Shown: one piece after another, positions 36,340 through 47,477 of the stretch
How the letters are laid out: each line of letters begins with the position of its first letter
Position numbering within the stretch: the stretch's first letter is position 1
Origin: Dipteronia dyeriana
Lineage: Eukaryota > Streptophyta > Magnoliopsida > Sapindales > Sapindaceae
Length of the DNA: 64,000 bases
Assembly (NCBI GenBank): GCA_032871835.1
Contig: CM065297.1
Span: 41,293,098-41,357,097 of the forward strand
Reading direction: 5' to 3'
Notes under the pieces: generated by a model
The model's input: only the letters and a program-made list of their open reading frames with translations
Told to the model about the DNA's origin: nothing
Databases searched by the model: none
Position numbers and translations under genes: made by a program

Positions 36340-36730
36340 TGTTCGGCCTAATGATGCCTTGGTTATAAGTGCTCAGATTGGCCATCGGGAAGTCCGGAGA
36401 ATTTTAATAGATAATAGGAGTTCAGCAGACATCCTCAATGTGGCCGTGTACGACCAGCTAAGACTAGACCGAAAAGATTTACAGCCTTTCCATACTTGAT
36501 TAAGGGGGTTTGGAGGGATAGAAGTCAGGTCACTCGTGACGGTAAAACTGCCCATGAAGATTGGAACAGCACCTTGCCAGAGGACTGTCCTGCTCGACTT
36601 CGTGGTAGTTGACTTTGACAATTGGCCGTATAATACATTATTGGGTCGGCCATTCCTGAATAAGACAAGGGTTGTAACCGCCATTTATGCATTAATGATC
36701 AAGTTCCCGACAGAACAGGGGTCGAGATAG
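36340..36730 (+). pseudogene. G aspartic protease
   Basis: Retroviral-type protease segment: RRILIDNRSSADIL, with the catalytic aspartate retained in an altered D-N-R-S-S loop; then LRGFGGIEV, LDFVVVDFDNWPYNTLLGRPFL with the conserved GRPFL, and MIKFPTEQG. A stop and a frame change separate the active-site loop from the GRPFL half. It would process gag-pol. Confidence 0.8.
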
Positions 36731-37099
36731 TCAAGGGATCCCAAGAGATGGCTAGAAGAGCAAACCTGTCGGTATACAAAGGCAAGAATGATACTGAATA
36801 GGTGTGCACCATAATGTAGCCAAATCAGTGTAAAGAATCCTTATCATCCGAGTTGAATCCAAGGGAGGACTCAAATGAATCCAAAGCAGAACCAGTTGAA
36901 GGGATTAAAAGAACCAGATAAGGCGGTCAAGATCGAGGCTAACCTGGGAGGAAAAATCAAGCAAGACCTCACCAATCCGCTTAAAGAATACAAGATCTTG
37001 GGAATAGTCGGCCATGAAGCTCATTGGATTGCTTGACCTAATGGAGGGGTTTTACCAAGACCATGCAATGCCCGATATCTGAAGATTTTCTATCTTTAA
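36731..37099 (+). pseudogene. G pol C-terminal stub after a large internal deletion
   Basis: After the protease a broken stretch reads EANLGGKIKQDLTN, then abruptly the end of a gypsy pol: NGGVLPRPCNARYLKIFYL and TAA at 37097. The LPR.xNAxxLKxFY type ending is usual for the C-terminus of Tat-like integrase. About 3 kb of RT, RNase H and integrase are missing between the two. Confidence 0.65.
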
Positions 37100-37671
37100 A
37101 ATATATATATTTATATTAAATATTTTATTCTTTTTCTAGTCAAGACAATATTAGTTGTGACAAATGTTAGTTATGTAATTTAAATCTTTGTTGATTTTTT
37201 ACAGTAATAAATAAAATTACTCAGAATTTCCGAAAGGAAAGCATCTAGCTCGAGATTTCCAAAAGAAAGCATATGATAATAAGAACATATGGAAGAAGAG
37301 CATGATAATAAGAACATGCAAATAGAATTCTAGGGACCATCAAATCCCGAATGGGCGGAGAAGCTCGTAGGAGCATGCCAGCCGAGCAGGGTCAAAATGA
37401 CCTTCGCAAAAAGGCAAACTCGATGCACCAGACTCTGGAAAAATGCTCAGCACGCTATCGGGGAGAAATTCCGGTGAAATGCGTAGCTGTGTTGAAGCAA
37501 CTTTAAAAAAAAAAGAGCTCAACGATTCGGCGAACCCATGCGCATAAAAACTGGGGAGACGTCCTTGGTATTGCGTAGGGACTCGAACGTATGATCACGG
37601 TGAGCCTTGACGTAACGTTCGGGTAGCAACCGGGTATGAAACACAAATGTAAACTTATGTTTCAAGATGAC
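37100..37671 (+). other. G post-pol untranslated region
   Basis: Starts AT-rich, then more mixed. No domain found. It grades into the tandem array. Confidence 0.55.
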
Positions 37672-38245
37672 TCGGTTTATAATAAAGAGTCAGTTTAATA
37701 AGATACTTGGCAACTGAATTCATTCGGGTAACAACCGGTTTAATAAGATACTCGGTTAAGTTACCCGAACATTGAAGAAGCCAGTTTAATAAGATACTTG
37801 GCAATTGAAGTCATTCGGGTAACAATCGGTTTAATAAGATACTCGGTTAAGTTACCCGAACATCGAAGAAGCCAGTTTAATAAGATACTTGGCAATTGAA
37901 GTCATTCGGGTAACAACCGGTTTAATAAGATACTCGGTTAAGTTACCCGAACATTAAAGAAGCCAGTTTAATAAGATACTTGGCAATTGAAGTCATTCGG
38001 GTAACAACCGGTTTAATAAGATACTCGGTTAAGTTACCCGAACATCGAAGAAGCCAGTTTATTAAGATACTTGGAAATTGAAGTCATTCGGGTAACAACC
38101 GGTTTAATAAGATACTCGGTTAAGTTACCCGAACATCGAAGAAGCCAGTTTAATAAGATACTTGGCAATTGAAGTCATTCGGGTAACAATCGGTTTAATA
38201 AGATACTCGGTTAAGTTACCCGAACATCAGCCAGTTTAATACAAC
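37672..38245. repeat. 91-bp tandem array in G
   Basis: The phrase 'cattcgggtaacaaccgg' starts at 37721, 37812, 37903, 37994, 38085 and 38176: exact 91-bp spacing, about six units. Each unit holds two related halves (ccggtttaataagatactcgg and ccagtttaataagatacttgg differ slightly), so it is a dimer of about 45 bp. Units are nearly identical. Confidence 0.95.
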
Positions 38246-39240
38246 ACTCGGCAACAATCAGCAATAAACAGATCAAGACCATTCAATTGAAAATAAAATA
38301 GAATTTTATTGCTCCTAAAAGAATGGTTACAGTTCAAAGAATGGTTCTGTACAAGTAAAAAAAAAATCATAACTTTCTACAATTCTACAAAATTAAGGAT
38401 GCGAGGATTTCGAGCATTTGCCAATACTCAGATCTGGCACCATCTCGTACTCACGAAGCAGGCTCTCATTAGACGGCCAATTGATATCGTCGACAGTATC
38501 ATCAATCCACTGGTTGCAATCTTCACCCGGGACTGGCCCGACATCTGGGACTACACCCTCATCCGACTCTTGACTTGCATAAAAGGTCTAGAGAGAATGC
38601 TCGGACGGAATCTCTAAATGCATGGGATGGGGCTCTTTACCTTGACTACGGCAGTAAGCTCTCCATTCCTTCATCTGAATCCGAAGAGATTCCAAGGACC
38701 GGTCCACGTGATGTTTGATCGACAGCTCCCAATTAGCACGGGCTTTCTCGGTCGCCCTATTCTTAACTTTGAAGAACTCGTCGGTAGAAACTAGCCCACG
38801 TTGAAATTCCCGAAGAAGTAGGGCATCATAAGCAGAGGATCTTTTAAAATGATCCACCCCTTGGACTTCCAGTTCCAACCTGGCCTCTCGGGAAAGGGAT
38901 TCAACTGTCAGCACTTGGCGCTCCAGATCTTCAATTTTTTGGTCATACGCCTACTTCACCTGCTCCGCCTCCTGCTAGGCCTTGATCATGGATTCTTCAG
39001 CAGAAGTTAGAAGATTTTGAAGTGATGCAACCTTCTCATCTGCCAGAGATGCCTTGTCCTCGGCTTCAACCTGCTTCGCCAGACAATGGTCGGTAAATAT
39101 TTGTACAGAACCAACCTCCTGCTGGTAAGCTTTCTCGGCTCAAGCACGACCCTCATCACTCGCCTTCAGCTGAGCCTCTAGACGCCTTATTCAATCGGCC
39201 TGATGTTGCTGCGTCTGAATAAGCTCAGCGAATTCGACCA

Positions 39241-39309
39241 CCATTTGTAAAGGAATATACTTAGAAATCTTACAGAAGTAAAACAATAAAGGAGTCGGAT
39301 TCAACTTAC
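39241..39309 (-). other. Probable intron 2 of the G antisense gene
   Basis: GTAAGTTGAATCC donor after CATCTTAT on the minus strand. The expected acceptor before ATGGTGGTCG reads TTTACAA, possibly a mutated TTTACAG. An upstream TTCTAAG could serve instead. The boundary is uncertain. Confidence 0.4.
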
Positions 39310-40078
39310 ATAAGATGCACCGTTAAAAACATTTTGGAGATGTTCGGTCAGGGAACCATTCCGAAAGCTGCTCCAACGGTCTTCCCTGATAAAAGCCAGA
39401 CCGGAGGACATCTCCCGTAGCATATCCTGGGAGAAAGGAATAAAAGAACCCTCGAGGGTTCAGCTCCCAGATTTCCAAACTCGGGGGCAGGAGAAGCCCT
39501 GTTCGGTTCTAAGGACGGAGAAAGAACCCTCGAAGGTTCAGCTCCCATATCTCCAACTTCGGGGGTAGAAGAAGCCCTACTTGGCTCTGAAGCAGCTGCA
39601 TCTACTGATGCTCCAGCACCAACACTCGGGACAATCTCATTCGCAACATCTTTGTCACTTGAGTCAATAAATGAGACTACCTAAGGAACTTTGAGAGGAC
39701 GAGACGGTGAACTAACTGCATTTCGCTTCTTACCCCGAGAACGGTGGAAGTTAAGATCAGCAGCAGGATCTTCCTGCAGATCATCCCAAAAGACTCAAAG
39801 AATTCGGCACTTGCAGGCACTTCATCCGTCAAGACATTACCACCATCGTCGGCTTCAAACCGTCTAACAAGTTCTTCACACGGGCCTTCACTTTGGCCAC
39901 TTGGACCAACAGAATCTTGAGTAGGAGGCTGTTCGCTCCTCAGCAGTGTCGGTTTCCTCATCAGGCTCGGGTGGAGCAATACCCTCATCGCCCTAACGGG
40001 AAGCTTTTTTTCTACTCGCTTGTAAAATCGCCTTCACCTGGCGAGCCTGAAGATCGCTGACGACGTCCGTATCGAACA

Positions 40079-40161
40079 CTAGTAAAAACAAAAAAAAAAT
40101 CATGTTAGAAAAGAAAATGAAAAGTAGAAAAATACAACAGAAAGGGCACCGAGTTACTTAC
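40079..40161 (-). other. Probable intron 1 of the G antisense gene
   Basis: On the minus strand, GTAAGTAACTC donor, a T-rich 3' half and TTTTACTAG acceptor; 83 bp. The corresponding T2 intron is 82 bp. Confidence 0.65.
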
Positions 40162-41260
40162 ATCGCCTGCGATGGCCCAAAATCTGTCTGAAGAAGCCGA
40201 GCTTTATCAAGTCATCCTCTTTAAAAAGATACCCCTTGCTCCTCTTCTCCAGAGTACGAACAGCTGCCCGAGTCAGCCTCTTTAACTCAGAATCACTATA
40301 ATCAATTATTTTCTTGTTCCACACTTCGGGGGAACAGAAGAAACGGGGAACACTCAACACCATTCGGGAATCCCTTGATCGAACAGTGAAGTCGAGCCCG
40401 AGAGCCTCTCTAGCGAAAAACCAACTGTTCTTCTAAAATTTGTTGGATGTAGGGAATCCCCATATGAAACCCTTATTTTTTGGGTCATCAGAAGCATCGA
40501 CCCTCCGATTCACCTTTGCTTCTTTGGGGACCCAACCGTCCGAAGGAGTAGACGCAAGAAAATGGGTCCCCGTTTTGCTAACCTGCCTCATCGTAAAGAA
40601 ATGCCTGATTTCATTCGGGGAAGTCGGCGAAAGGTTCATTTGACTGAACATGGCACATGCACATCAAGACTTTATAACTATTCAGGGCCAACTGAGCTGG
40701 GGCTATACCTGCTTCAGCCAAAATCCAGGTAATAAAAGGCTGAAGGGGAAGTGTGACGCTGCAGCAAATCATAGATCCATAAATCGCGGCCATGCCCTCA
40801 GGAGGATTCCAACGGCTCTGTCCCCCGCAGGAACCAAAGTGACTGAGTCGGGCAAGTCGAATCGGGAGCGGTATTTTTCTATCTCAGCTGGCCCGACCAC
40901 ATTCTGCTCAGTATCAAAGCCACTCGAGCGAGTATCAGAAAACGAAAGACGAGACGCCCTGTACACTTCATCAACGTCACCCTCATTAACAGTCTGCTCC
41001 CTGGTCTGAACGTTGCTCGAGCCGTGCTTGTATACCTTACTTCTGCTCTGATGTTTACCCATCCTTTGAAAAGATACTCTGTGATCAGAAATATCATAAT
41101 CAGAACAAGATGGAGAACTCGATACAAGGCTGAAAGTGACGTCAGGGTGAAGCCCATAAACATCAACCTCTAAGAATGGAGGTTCATCTATTGGGATATC
41201 CCCACGTTCTAATGCATCAAAAGAGATTTTAAAGAGACGATGGGGGGAAAATGGCCCCAT

Positions 41261-41742
41261 TAAAACTAACCTTGAATTGAGATTAATGCAAGATCTTCAA
41301 ACGGAGAATCGCGAACTTTTGGATAAAGAAATCTGAGTTTAAAGAAATTTCTACTGAAAAATTGTTGAGAATAAACCAACGATGTCTCTCAGCAAAGAAT
41401 TTAAAGAAGAGACGGCACGAAACCCTAGGATTTCAAAGCGGGAAAAAACTTATGACGAAACTGGATGACGTAGGCGGCGTTTGGGGAAACGCAAAAATAA
41501 TTTCTCATAAATGATATTGAAAAACGAAGAGACGAGGGACGCGTGTCGAAACAGGAAGTAGCCTTCGACCATCAGAACTTCAAAACATAGCCATCATTTA
41601 AGATCTCGCGTGATGAAGCGAATCGAAATTACAGGGTAACCATTAAGATGCGCCATTATGATAAGACGGCTATTCTGACAAGTGAAAATTAAGACGATTA
41701 AAATACTCTTGCCCGAAATGAAATTTACTCAGCAAAAATATT
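41261..41742 (-). other. Probable promoter/5' UTR region of the G antisense gene
   Basis: No domain. It lies between the antisense gene's start and the polypurine tract. No clear TATA box was identified, unlike T1 and T2. Confidence 0.35.
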
Positions 41743-41754
41743 TTAAAGGGGTAT
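41743..41754 (+). promoter_or_regulatory. G polypurine tract
   Basis: TTTAAAGGGGTAT immediately upstream of the 3' LTR. Confidence 0.75.
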
Positions 41755-42629
41755 TGTTGTATGTGAATTTTACCAAGCATACACGTCATTGACAGGAAGG
41801 AGAAATTAGCCATATGGACGCCCAAATGGGCATTCAGGAAATATCCTACGAGGCATCATTAAAGAGGAGAAAGCCCGAGTAAGCATATATAGAATGAAAC
41901 CTACTCGGGATCAGTTAACAACACTCGAGACTGGTTAAACAACTCTTCCCCTCGGGCTCAAACGGCGCTACTCGGGACCATCAGGTATTACTCTTACTCG
42001 GGAATAAATACGACTCGAGTAAGAACTTGGTGCTTATTTCACACGGATTAAGTCATTAAATACGCGAAGATATCCATCAGGAAGGAATCCCAAATAAAAT
42101 GGAACATTAAGTTAAAAGAGTCCCCAATCAAGAAATAACTTGATTTCTTTACGAAGACTACATTCTTATAAGGAAACAAGTCCAAATTGACCTACACTAC
42201 TAGAATCCCACTCGATTTCCATAAGAGACTCCAAAACAGGAAAGAAGACAAATCAACCTCAAGCAAGTAACCGAATAACTATTAAATACAAAGATCTTGT
42301 ATTACTTGTACTAAACAGATTAGGGTTCTAAAAGCATATAAATAGACCCATAATCTGGCTCCAAAAGATATAGGCAATATAGCATACAATAATCATAGCA
42401 AATACAGAGAGATAAAATAGAGATCGAGAGATTGTAAACATCATATTTTCTTAGTGGATTTTGGCTTGGTTGATCATTCAACCATCCATGGACGTTTCTC
42501 CGGTCATCGGAGTTTTACCACATAAAACTTGTCTTCGTTACTCTCTCTGAATCTCTTTCTCTTTGAATCAATAGCCGAAATCCAATCCTTGTTGGCTTTT
42601 CTGACGTAATCTAGAAATCGACGTCGAAA
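41755..42629 (+). repeat. G 3' LTR
   Basis: Partner of 33553-34426. Followed by TSD TATAT (42630-42634), then the F LTR resumes with 'caattataaaacaagtaaag'. Confidence 0.93.
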
Positions 42630-44772
42630 TATATCAATTATAAAACAAGTAAAGTGTGATACAAACAAGTAATTGTAACACATACACAATTTATATTATA
42701 GAAAGGAAGTCAACTTACATAAAGAGTTCTATCCATAGTATTCAAATAACAAATACAAATATAAGAGAGATAGGGATAGAGAAAAGTTGACACGATATAT
42801 AACGTGGTAAACTTTCCGAAGAGGAAACATCCACGAGTTAGCAACCACCGGCAAACAAAATCCACTAGTAGATAAGGCAAGTACAATCTCTCAAGTGACC
42901 TCTTCACCTAGAAACTACCCTCATATCCTACTCATTAAGATGTCGCCCTCTTGCTCAACAATCCGAGGCCTTACACCTCCTGTCAAAACTTCCTCGCTCA
43001 CCATTCCGGATCCTCATGACCCTAGGCAAGACTTCTTGCTCAACTATCTGAGTCCTTCCGACTCTAGTCCAGACTTTCTCGCTCACCCTTTCGGATCCGA
43101 ACGACCCTAGGTAAGACTTCTTGCTCAAGTCCTCCTGACTCTAGTCAAGACTTCCTCGCTCACCCTTTCGAATCCTCACGACCCTAGGCAAGACTTCTTG
43201 CTCAACTATCTGAGTCCTCCCGACTCTAGTCAAGACTTCCTTGCTTGACAATCTGAGGTCTCCCACCTCTTGTCAAGACTTTCTTGCTCAACAACATAAG
43301 TCTCACACCTATTGTCAAGACTTTATTCTCACAAGGCATTTAGGTGATCATGAATGCAAAACGCAAACAAGCACGCAACATAGAATGTTATGATCAACAC
43401 ATCCTTTGGAAAATACTAGACATGAGCATGAACGCACAAATCAAATGTAGTCAATCATGCATGTTTAATACATCTAGTTCATGTAAGATATGTTCAACAT
43501 TTATTACAACCTAGATACATGCATAGATCTAAAACTTGAATCACAAGATATGTTTAATTAACACATAATCAAGTTTAAATCTCATAAACCAAAAACGTGC
43601 TAAAATAATATGACAAAGTCATTTAGATTAAAGCTAAAGTTCTTGAGCATATTCCTATTCATAGATTCAACAAAACACATGAATAACTTAAAAGAACACT
43701 AGCACATGTATCATTGTGAGATTTCGGCCAAAGAGAAGCTAATACTTGTGAGGAACAATTTTTCACAAAATCAATCAATCAAAGATCATCAAATAGTCTT
43801 AGTATCAAAGCTAGCACAATAATATCCCAAACATGTGAAAACATAGGCAAAATCAAAACCTAACTCAACATGTGAGATTTCAATTGAAACTCAATCTAGC
43901 TTTAAATGAGTTCAAAAACTCAAGTCAAAACTATCACAAGACACATATATATGCTAAAGAAGAAAACCCAAGGCAATGGACCAAGTTTTAAAAGAAAACT
44001 TTGAGAGAAAATCAATACCTTAGTTGATTTTGGTGCAGTCCCGTTTTTGTGGGTTTAGACTCCAAAAACAGCAATAAAACTAACATAAACCTTCAGAGAA
44101 AAGATGGAGGATGAATAGAAAATCAAACTCAACTTTAAATCACTCAAATCGAAGTTCAAATGAAGAAATTATGGTGTTTGGAAGTTGAGAAAATGTAGAG
44201 AGAAAATTCTGCACTCAAGTTTTAAATTTCTTCTTAGAATGAAATGTGAGAGGGAAGAGAAATATAAAGGAGAGGGAAAAAATAGTAGCAAAAGGACAAA
44301 AATGCCCTCCTTTGAGAATGCTTTCCTAAGATGGCGCATGGGCATCTTGGGGCAGCAAGGAGTTGCGGCCGAGATGGCCAAACGCCATCTCGGGTTTGCA
44401 CCAATTGATGCCCTTTGGCCATGGTGCAATTCCCTTGCACTCCTCTCGCGTTCTTCGACAGTTCTCCGGCCTCCAAACTCGTAATTTGAATCCGTTTCAG
44501 TATTATGAACCGTAACTCTCTCACAAACATGGACATATAAGGTGCTAAACCCAAAAAATAATAATTCGACTCGATATACGAAGACGAAGACAATGTATGC
44601 AAGTGTAGTATCTTTTGACTTAGAACTTGAAATCAATAGTATGAGTAACCGAAATGCCCGGAACTCAATCAAGAATGATTTAAGACTAAATTCAAGATCA
44701 ATATCCATGTTATACAAACATATACACATACAAACACAATTCACACTAGAATGCAAACTACATAGAGATAGT
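42630..44772 (-). repeat. F 5' LTR (right), second segment, truncated
   Basis: Continues the LTR interrupted at 33552 and matches 25540-27712. At 'catagagatagt' (44772) it stops, whereas the left LTR continues 381 bp further to CTAACA. Contains the same 85-bp array (about 42950-43320). Confidence 0.9.
42950..43320. repeat. 85-bp-type tandem array inside the F right LTR
   Basis: Same repeat as at 25880-26280 ('caagacttcttgctcaacta', 'gactctagtc'), with some units shortened. Confidence 0.8.
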
Positions 44773-45254
44773 TTTTGGTTTTTGGTTTAGTTTTTGTTTT
44801 TTCAACCTTGAATATTTTGGTATTGAGCAGCGTAGTATTCAGACCATTTTTCCCAATAATAACAGACTAATTATTAAATGAAATAGAATATTTTTGTTCT
44901 AACAACTTAGAAACAGAAATCAAATTATGTGTAAATCCAGGAATATAAAATACATTGTCCAATAATATATAATTATTACAAAAACGTAATCTAATTACGA
45001 CAATTGCTCATGCCGACATGATATCCCCTGACCCCACATGCATTGAGAAGGCTTGCTCCTCTAGCTGTGTCTAAGAATCAGTCCATTGTAAAGAAGAACA
45101 AACATGGTTAGTGGCCCCCGAATCAACTATCCAGGGTGAAGAATCATCTTCTACTAAACACAACTCAAGAACAAGTAAATCATATTTACTTTTGGACTTC
45201 TTCTTGCTTTGGGCTTTCTTAGGTTTGGGTTTACCCTTCACTTTACTAGTAGAC
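44773..45254 (-). pseudogene. Copia-D protease and end of gag
   Basis: Minus strand: KGKPKPKKAQSKKK, YDLLVLE, then SSPWIVDSGATNHVCSSLQW, the copia protease active site with DSGA intact. LLDNVFYIPGFTHNLISVSKLL follows, the usual C-terminal part of the protease. The zinc knuckle normally found between KKxK and YDLLVLE is absent, as though deleted. Stops are present. The sequence breaks at 44773 where it meets the truncated F LTR; the following GAG-pre-integrase domain is missing. Confidence 0.85.
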
Positions 45255-45919
45255 CTCTTTCTCTATTTATTATTAAAATAGGAAGATGGTTCGGCAACAT
45301 TTGCCTCACCGGTCTTACCCTTGTTGTCCTTAGTCAAGGACTCAAAGGTAGTGAACGCATTGAGCAACTGTGTGAGATTGAACCTTAACTTGTTCATCCC
45401 GTAGTTGCTCTTAAACTGATCAAAACTCTTTAAAAGAGTCATCAGTATGATGCTCACTTGACTGGGTTCATCAATGGCCTCGCTATTGACTTCTGCTGTG
45501 TTGAAGTAGAACATCATGCTCAGGACATGTTCCCAAACTGACGTACCTTCCTTCATGCAAGCGAGCATAGCGGAATGAACAACTTCGTGTCGTTTTTGCT
45601 CGGAAGGCTGCCCGAACATAGCTTGCATTGACTTCATGATTTCGAATGATAAAGTCATTGCTTCATGCCTTGTGACAAGCACGTCTGTCATAGAAGCCAA
45701 CAGATATGTTCAGGCCTTCTCATCAGATGAAATCCATCGCTCGTATTCCTCACGAACAATTCATGTGGCATTGGCAGCAGGCGCTGGAGGACATTCCTCC
45801 GTAAGCACAAACTTGAGGTCTTTGGTGACCAATATTGCATTAATGTTAAGTTTCCACTTAGTGTAGTTATCACCAGTTAATTTTTCGTTTGCGAGAATTT
45901 TAAGTAATGCAGAAGACAT
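45255..45919 (-). pseudogene. Copia-D gag (UBN2 type)
   Basis: Start chosen at 45919 (MSSALLKILANEKLTGDNY), matching the conserved copia gag N-terminus; an ATG further upstream (45946) would add nine unusual residues. It continues with TKWKLNINAILVTKDLKFVL and PPAPAANAT, then after a frame shift and stop HEAMTLSFEIMKSMQAMFG, VWEHVLSMMFYFN and IDEPSQVSIILMTLLKSFDQF. All are recognisable UBN2 segments. Ends in GEANVAEPSSYF before a stop. Capsid protein remnant. Confidence 0.87.
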
Positions 45920-47463
45920 TATTGCTGAAATAAATAAAACATTCATTTAATCATTTATTTAAAACAAGTACGGGTGCTTTGGCATAAATTTAAACATGAT
46001 ACATGAACATGTTTAACGCACTAGAACTACCCTAAAACCAGTTGCTATTCCACGACAATCCAACATACCACAAAGAAGTGCCGCCTCAGGTCGGTCAAGT
46101 CTTTGCATGTTGGACCGAGACATTCTCATTCAAATGATATTCTAGAATAACTCTTATTCCATATCATTCAACCATCGTTCATTCAGTCAGGTTTTTAATT
46201 AACAAACTTAATCAAAACCTTCGTGAGTGTAACCCACCATTTCAGATCTCACGAGCTTCAATTGAGAATTGCTGCCTTAGGGTCGGTCAATCTCAAAATA
46301 CCCTTAAAAATCCTATCTGTTAGGAAGTCAACCTTGGTATTGACCTTTGTGGAAACCCTCCTTAGGAAGGACGAAAACAAAGCCGTCACGAGGCCCCACT
46401 CGGATCTCACGGTATTGAACTAATGATGGAGACCGCGTGATATATATGTCATATATCCCTCTCCCACACACTATTTTAAAATTAGGGTTTTCTATTAACC
46501 GTTAATACACCTAGACTCTACAGGATTAAACGACTAACTTTAATCAAGTTATCTAGCGCATTAACTAATTAGAAACAAATTCTAATTAACTATTAAATTA
46601 TTAATGATTTTTAACAATAAAAAAATCTAATCTATTAGTGAATAATTTAAGCCTTTGTAAACTATTTACTAGGGTCAGATTATTATGTTAGTGTTTACCA
46701 AGTTTTAACTATTAAAACCCTAACACTTTATTTGGATAATTTATTATTAGGTAATTAATCATATTAATCCTAATTACAATAATTGACCCTATCAATCTAA
46801 CTTTTTAAACTCTTTAATAACTAGAATAATATTAATGAGAATTTCCAAGTTTTCTAACCATTAAAAAACTAATCTCATTATTCATAGCCAATTATGTAGA
46901 TTACCCATTTTAATCACATTAAAAAAAATACATAAAATATTAGGCTATGATGCATGTATGACATATCAAATATATTAGTGTAGGCACATCTAATCTAAAT
47001 GTCATACGTATGCATGACAATGCTTTTATCATCACATAATATAAAACATACATGAATTGACTGAGTACTATGGATTATTTAACATAAAAATTTGGAATCT
47101 TAAATTACAAAACCCCAAGGCATTCCTTGGTCTTCTTGTAACTTCAGATATCTTCCAGTTTCTTTAGGTCACTCCGATTCATCTCATGAATCCTTTTTTA
47201 TGATTTTCTAGGTCTTCAATATAGATTACATTTTTTTTCTTACAATACAATAACAGTAAAAAAAATATAAACAAAAAATAAAAATAATTATACAACCCAT
47301 AAACCCTAAATCCACAGTACCATATAATTAACGATCAATCATTTTCTTGTAAATAAAAAAAAATATACATACAAAAACAACATACAATCAATTTAAATCG
47401 TGCCTACAGAAACATACATGCAGAAACATCGAAAACAATTTCCCATTTCGAAAATAAAACCAG
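45920..47463 (-). other. Copia-D 5' leader
   Basis: Untranslated DNA between PBS and gag. AT-rich, with repeated 'ggtcggtcaa' phrases (46092 and 46272). No domain or RNA gene recognised. Confidence 0.6.
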
Positions 47464-47475
47464 GCTCTAATACCA
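47464..47475 (-). promoter_or_regulatory. Copia-D primer binding site
   Basis: Minus strand TGGTATTAGAGC, two bases after the 5' LTR end; same site as in Copia-1. Confidence 0.9.
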
Positions 47476-47477
47476 AT

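Larger units (their letters stand above)
38590..41260 (-). pseudogene. G antisense gene, three exons, Transposase_28-like plus coiled coil
   Basis: Opposite strand to gag-pol, between the array and the 3' LTR. Exon 1 (41260-40162) holds EIEKYRSRFDLPDSVTLVPAG, then in the next frame VTLPLQPFITWILAEAGIAPAQL and CHVQSNEPF, comparable with T2's NRLKERFGI and VRLPLHPSLRRVFHTLQLA. It also has WVPKEAKVN and a YSDSELKRLTRAAVRTLEK helix. Exon 2 (40078-about 39310) is Pro/Ser/Glu-rich. Exon 3 (about 39240-38590) is a long coiled coil (VEAEDKASLADEKVASLQNLL, LEVQGVDHF, ELSIKHHVDRSLESLRIQMK). Several stops and frameshifts are present. Function unknown. Confidence 0.72.
33553..42629 (+). mobile_element. 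G: Tat-like gypsy element lacking most of pol
   Basis: 9.08 kb with two similar LTRs (874 and 875 bp), TGTTGTATG...TCGACA ends (TCGAAA in the 3' copy), TSD TATAT on both sides, a PBS (TGGCGCTAGAAGG) and a PPT (TTTTAAAGGGGT). + strand: gag, protease, then a 0.3 kb remnant ending in the pol C-terminus. RT, RNase H and nearly all of integrase are absent. Next come a 91-bp tandem array and an antisense multi-exon gene before the 3' LTR. The innermost, so probably youngest, insertion of its nest. Confidence 0.93.
25416..44772 (-). mobile_element. F: pol-less SIRE-like copia element, hosting G
   Basis: LTRs start TGAAAATACAAACACGG. The left one (25416-28093) is followed by a PPT reading CCAAAGGGGGAGAT on the minus strand. 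The right one (from 33419) is preceded by TGGTATCAGAGC. The interior holds a SIRE-like gag with zinc knuckle and a Transposase_32-like ORF; no protease, integrase, RT or RNase H motif is visible. The right LTR is interrupted by G (33553-42629) and ends prematurely at 44772. Non-autonomous, presumably mobilised by a full SIRE-type relative (inference). Confidence 0.85.

Noticed and set aside
37721..38245. CRISPR-like appearance of the regular 91-bp repeats
   Set aside because: Whole units are nearly identical with no variable spacers, and the setting is a plant retrotransposon. It is a tandem array.
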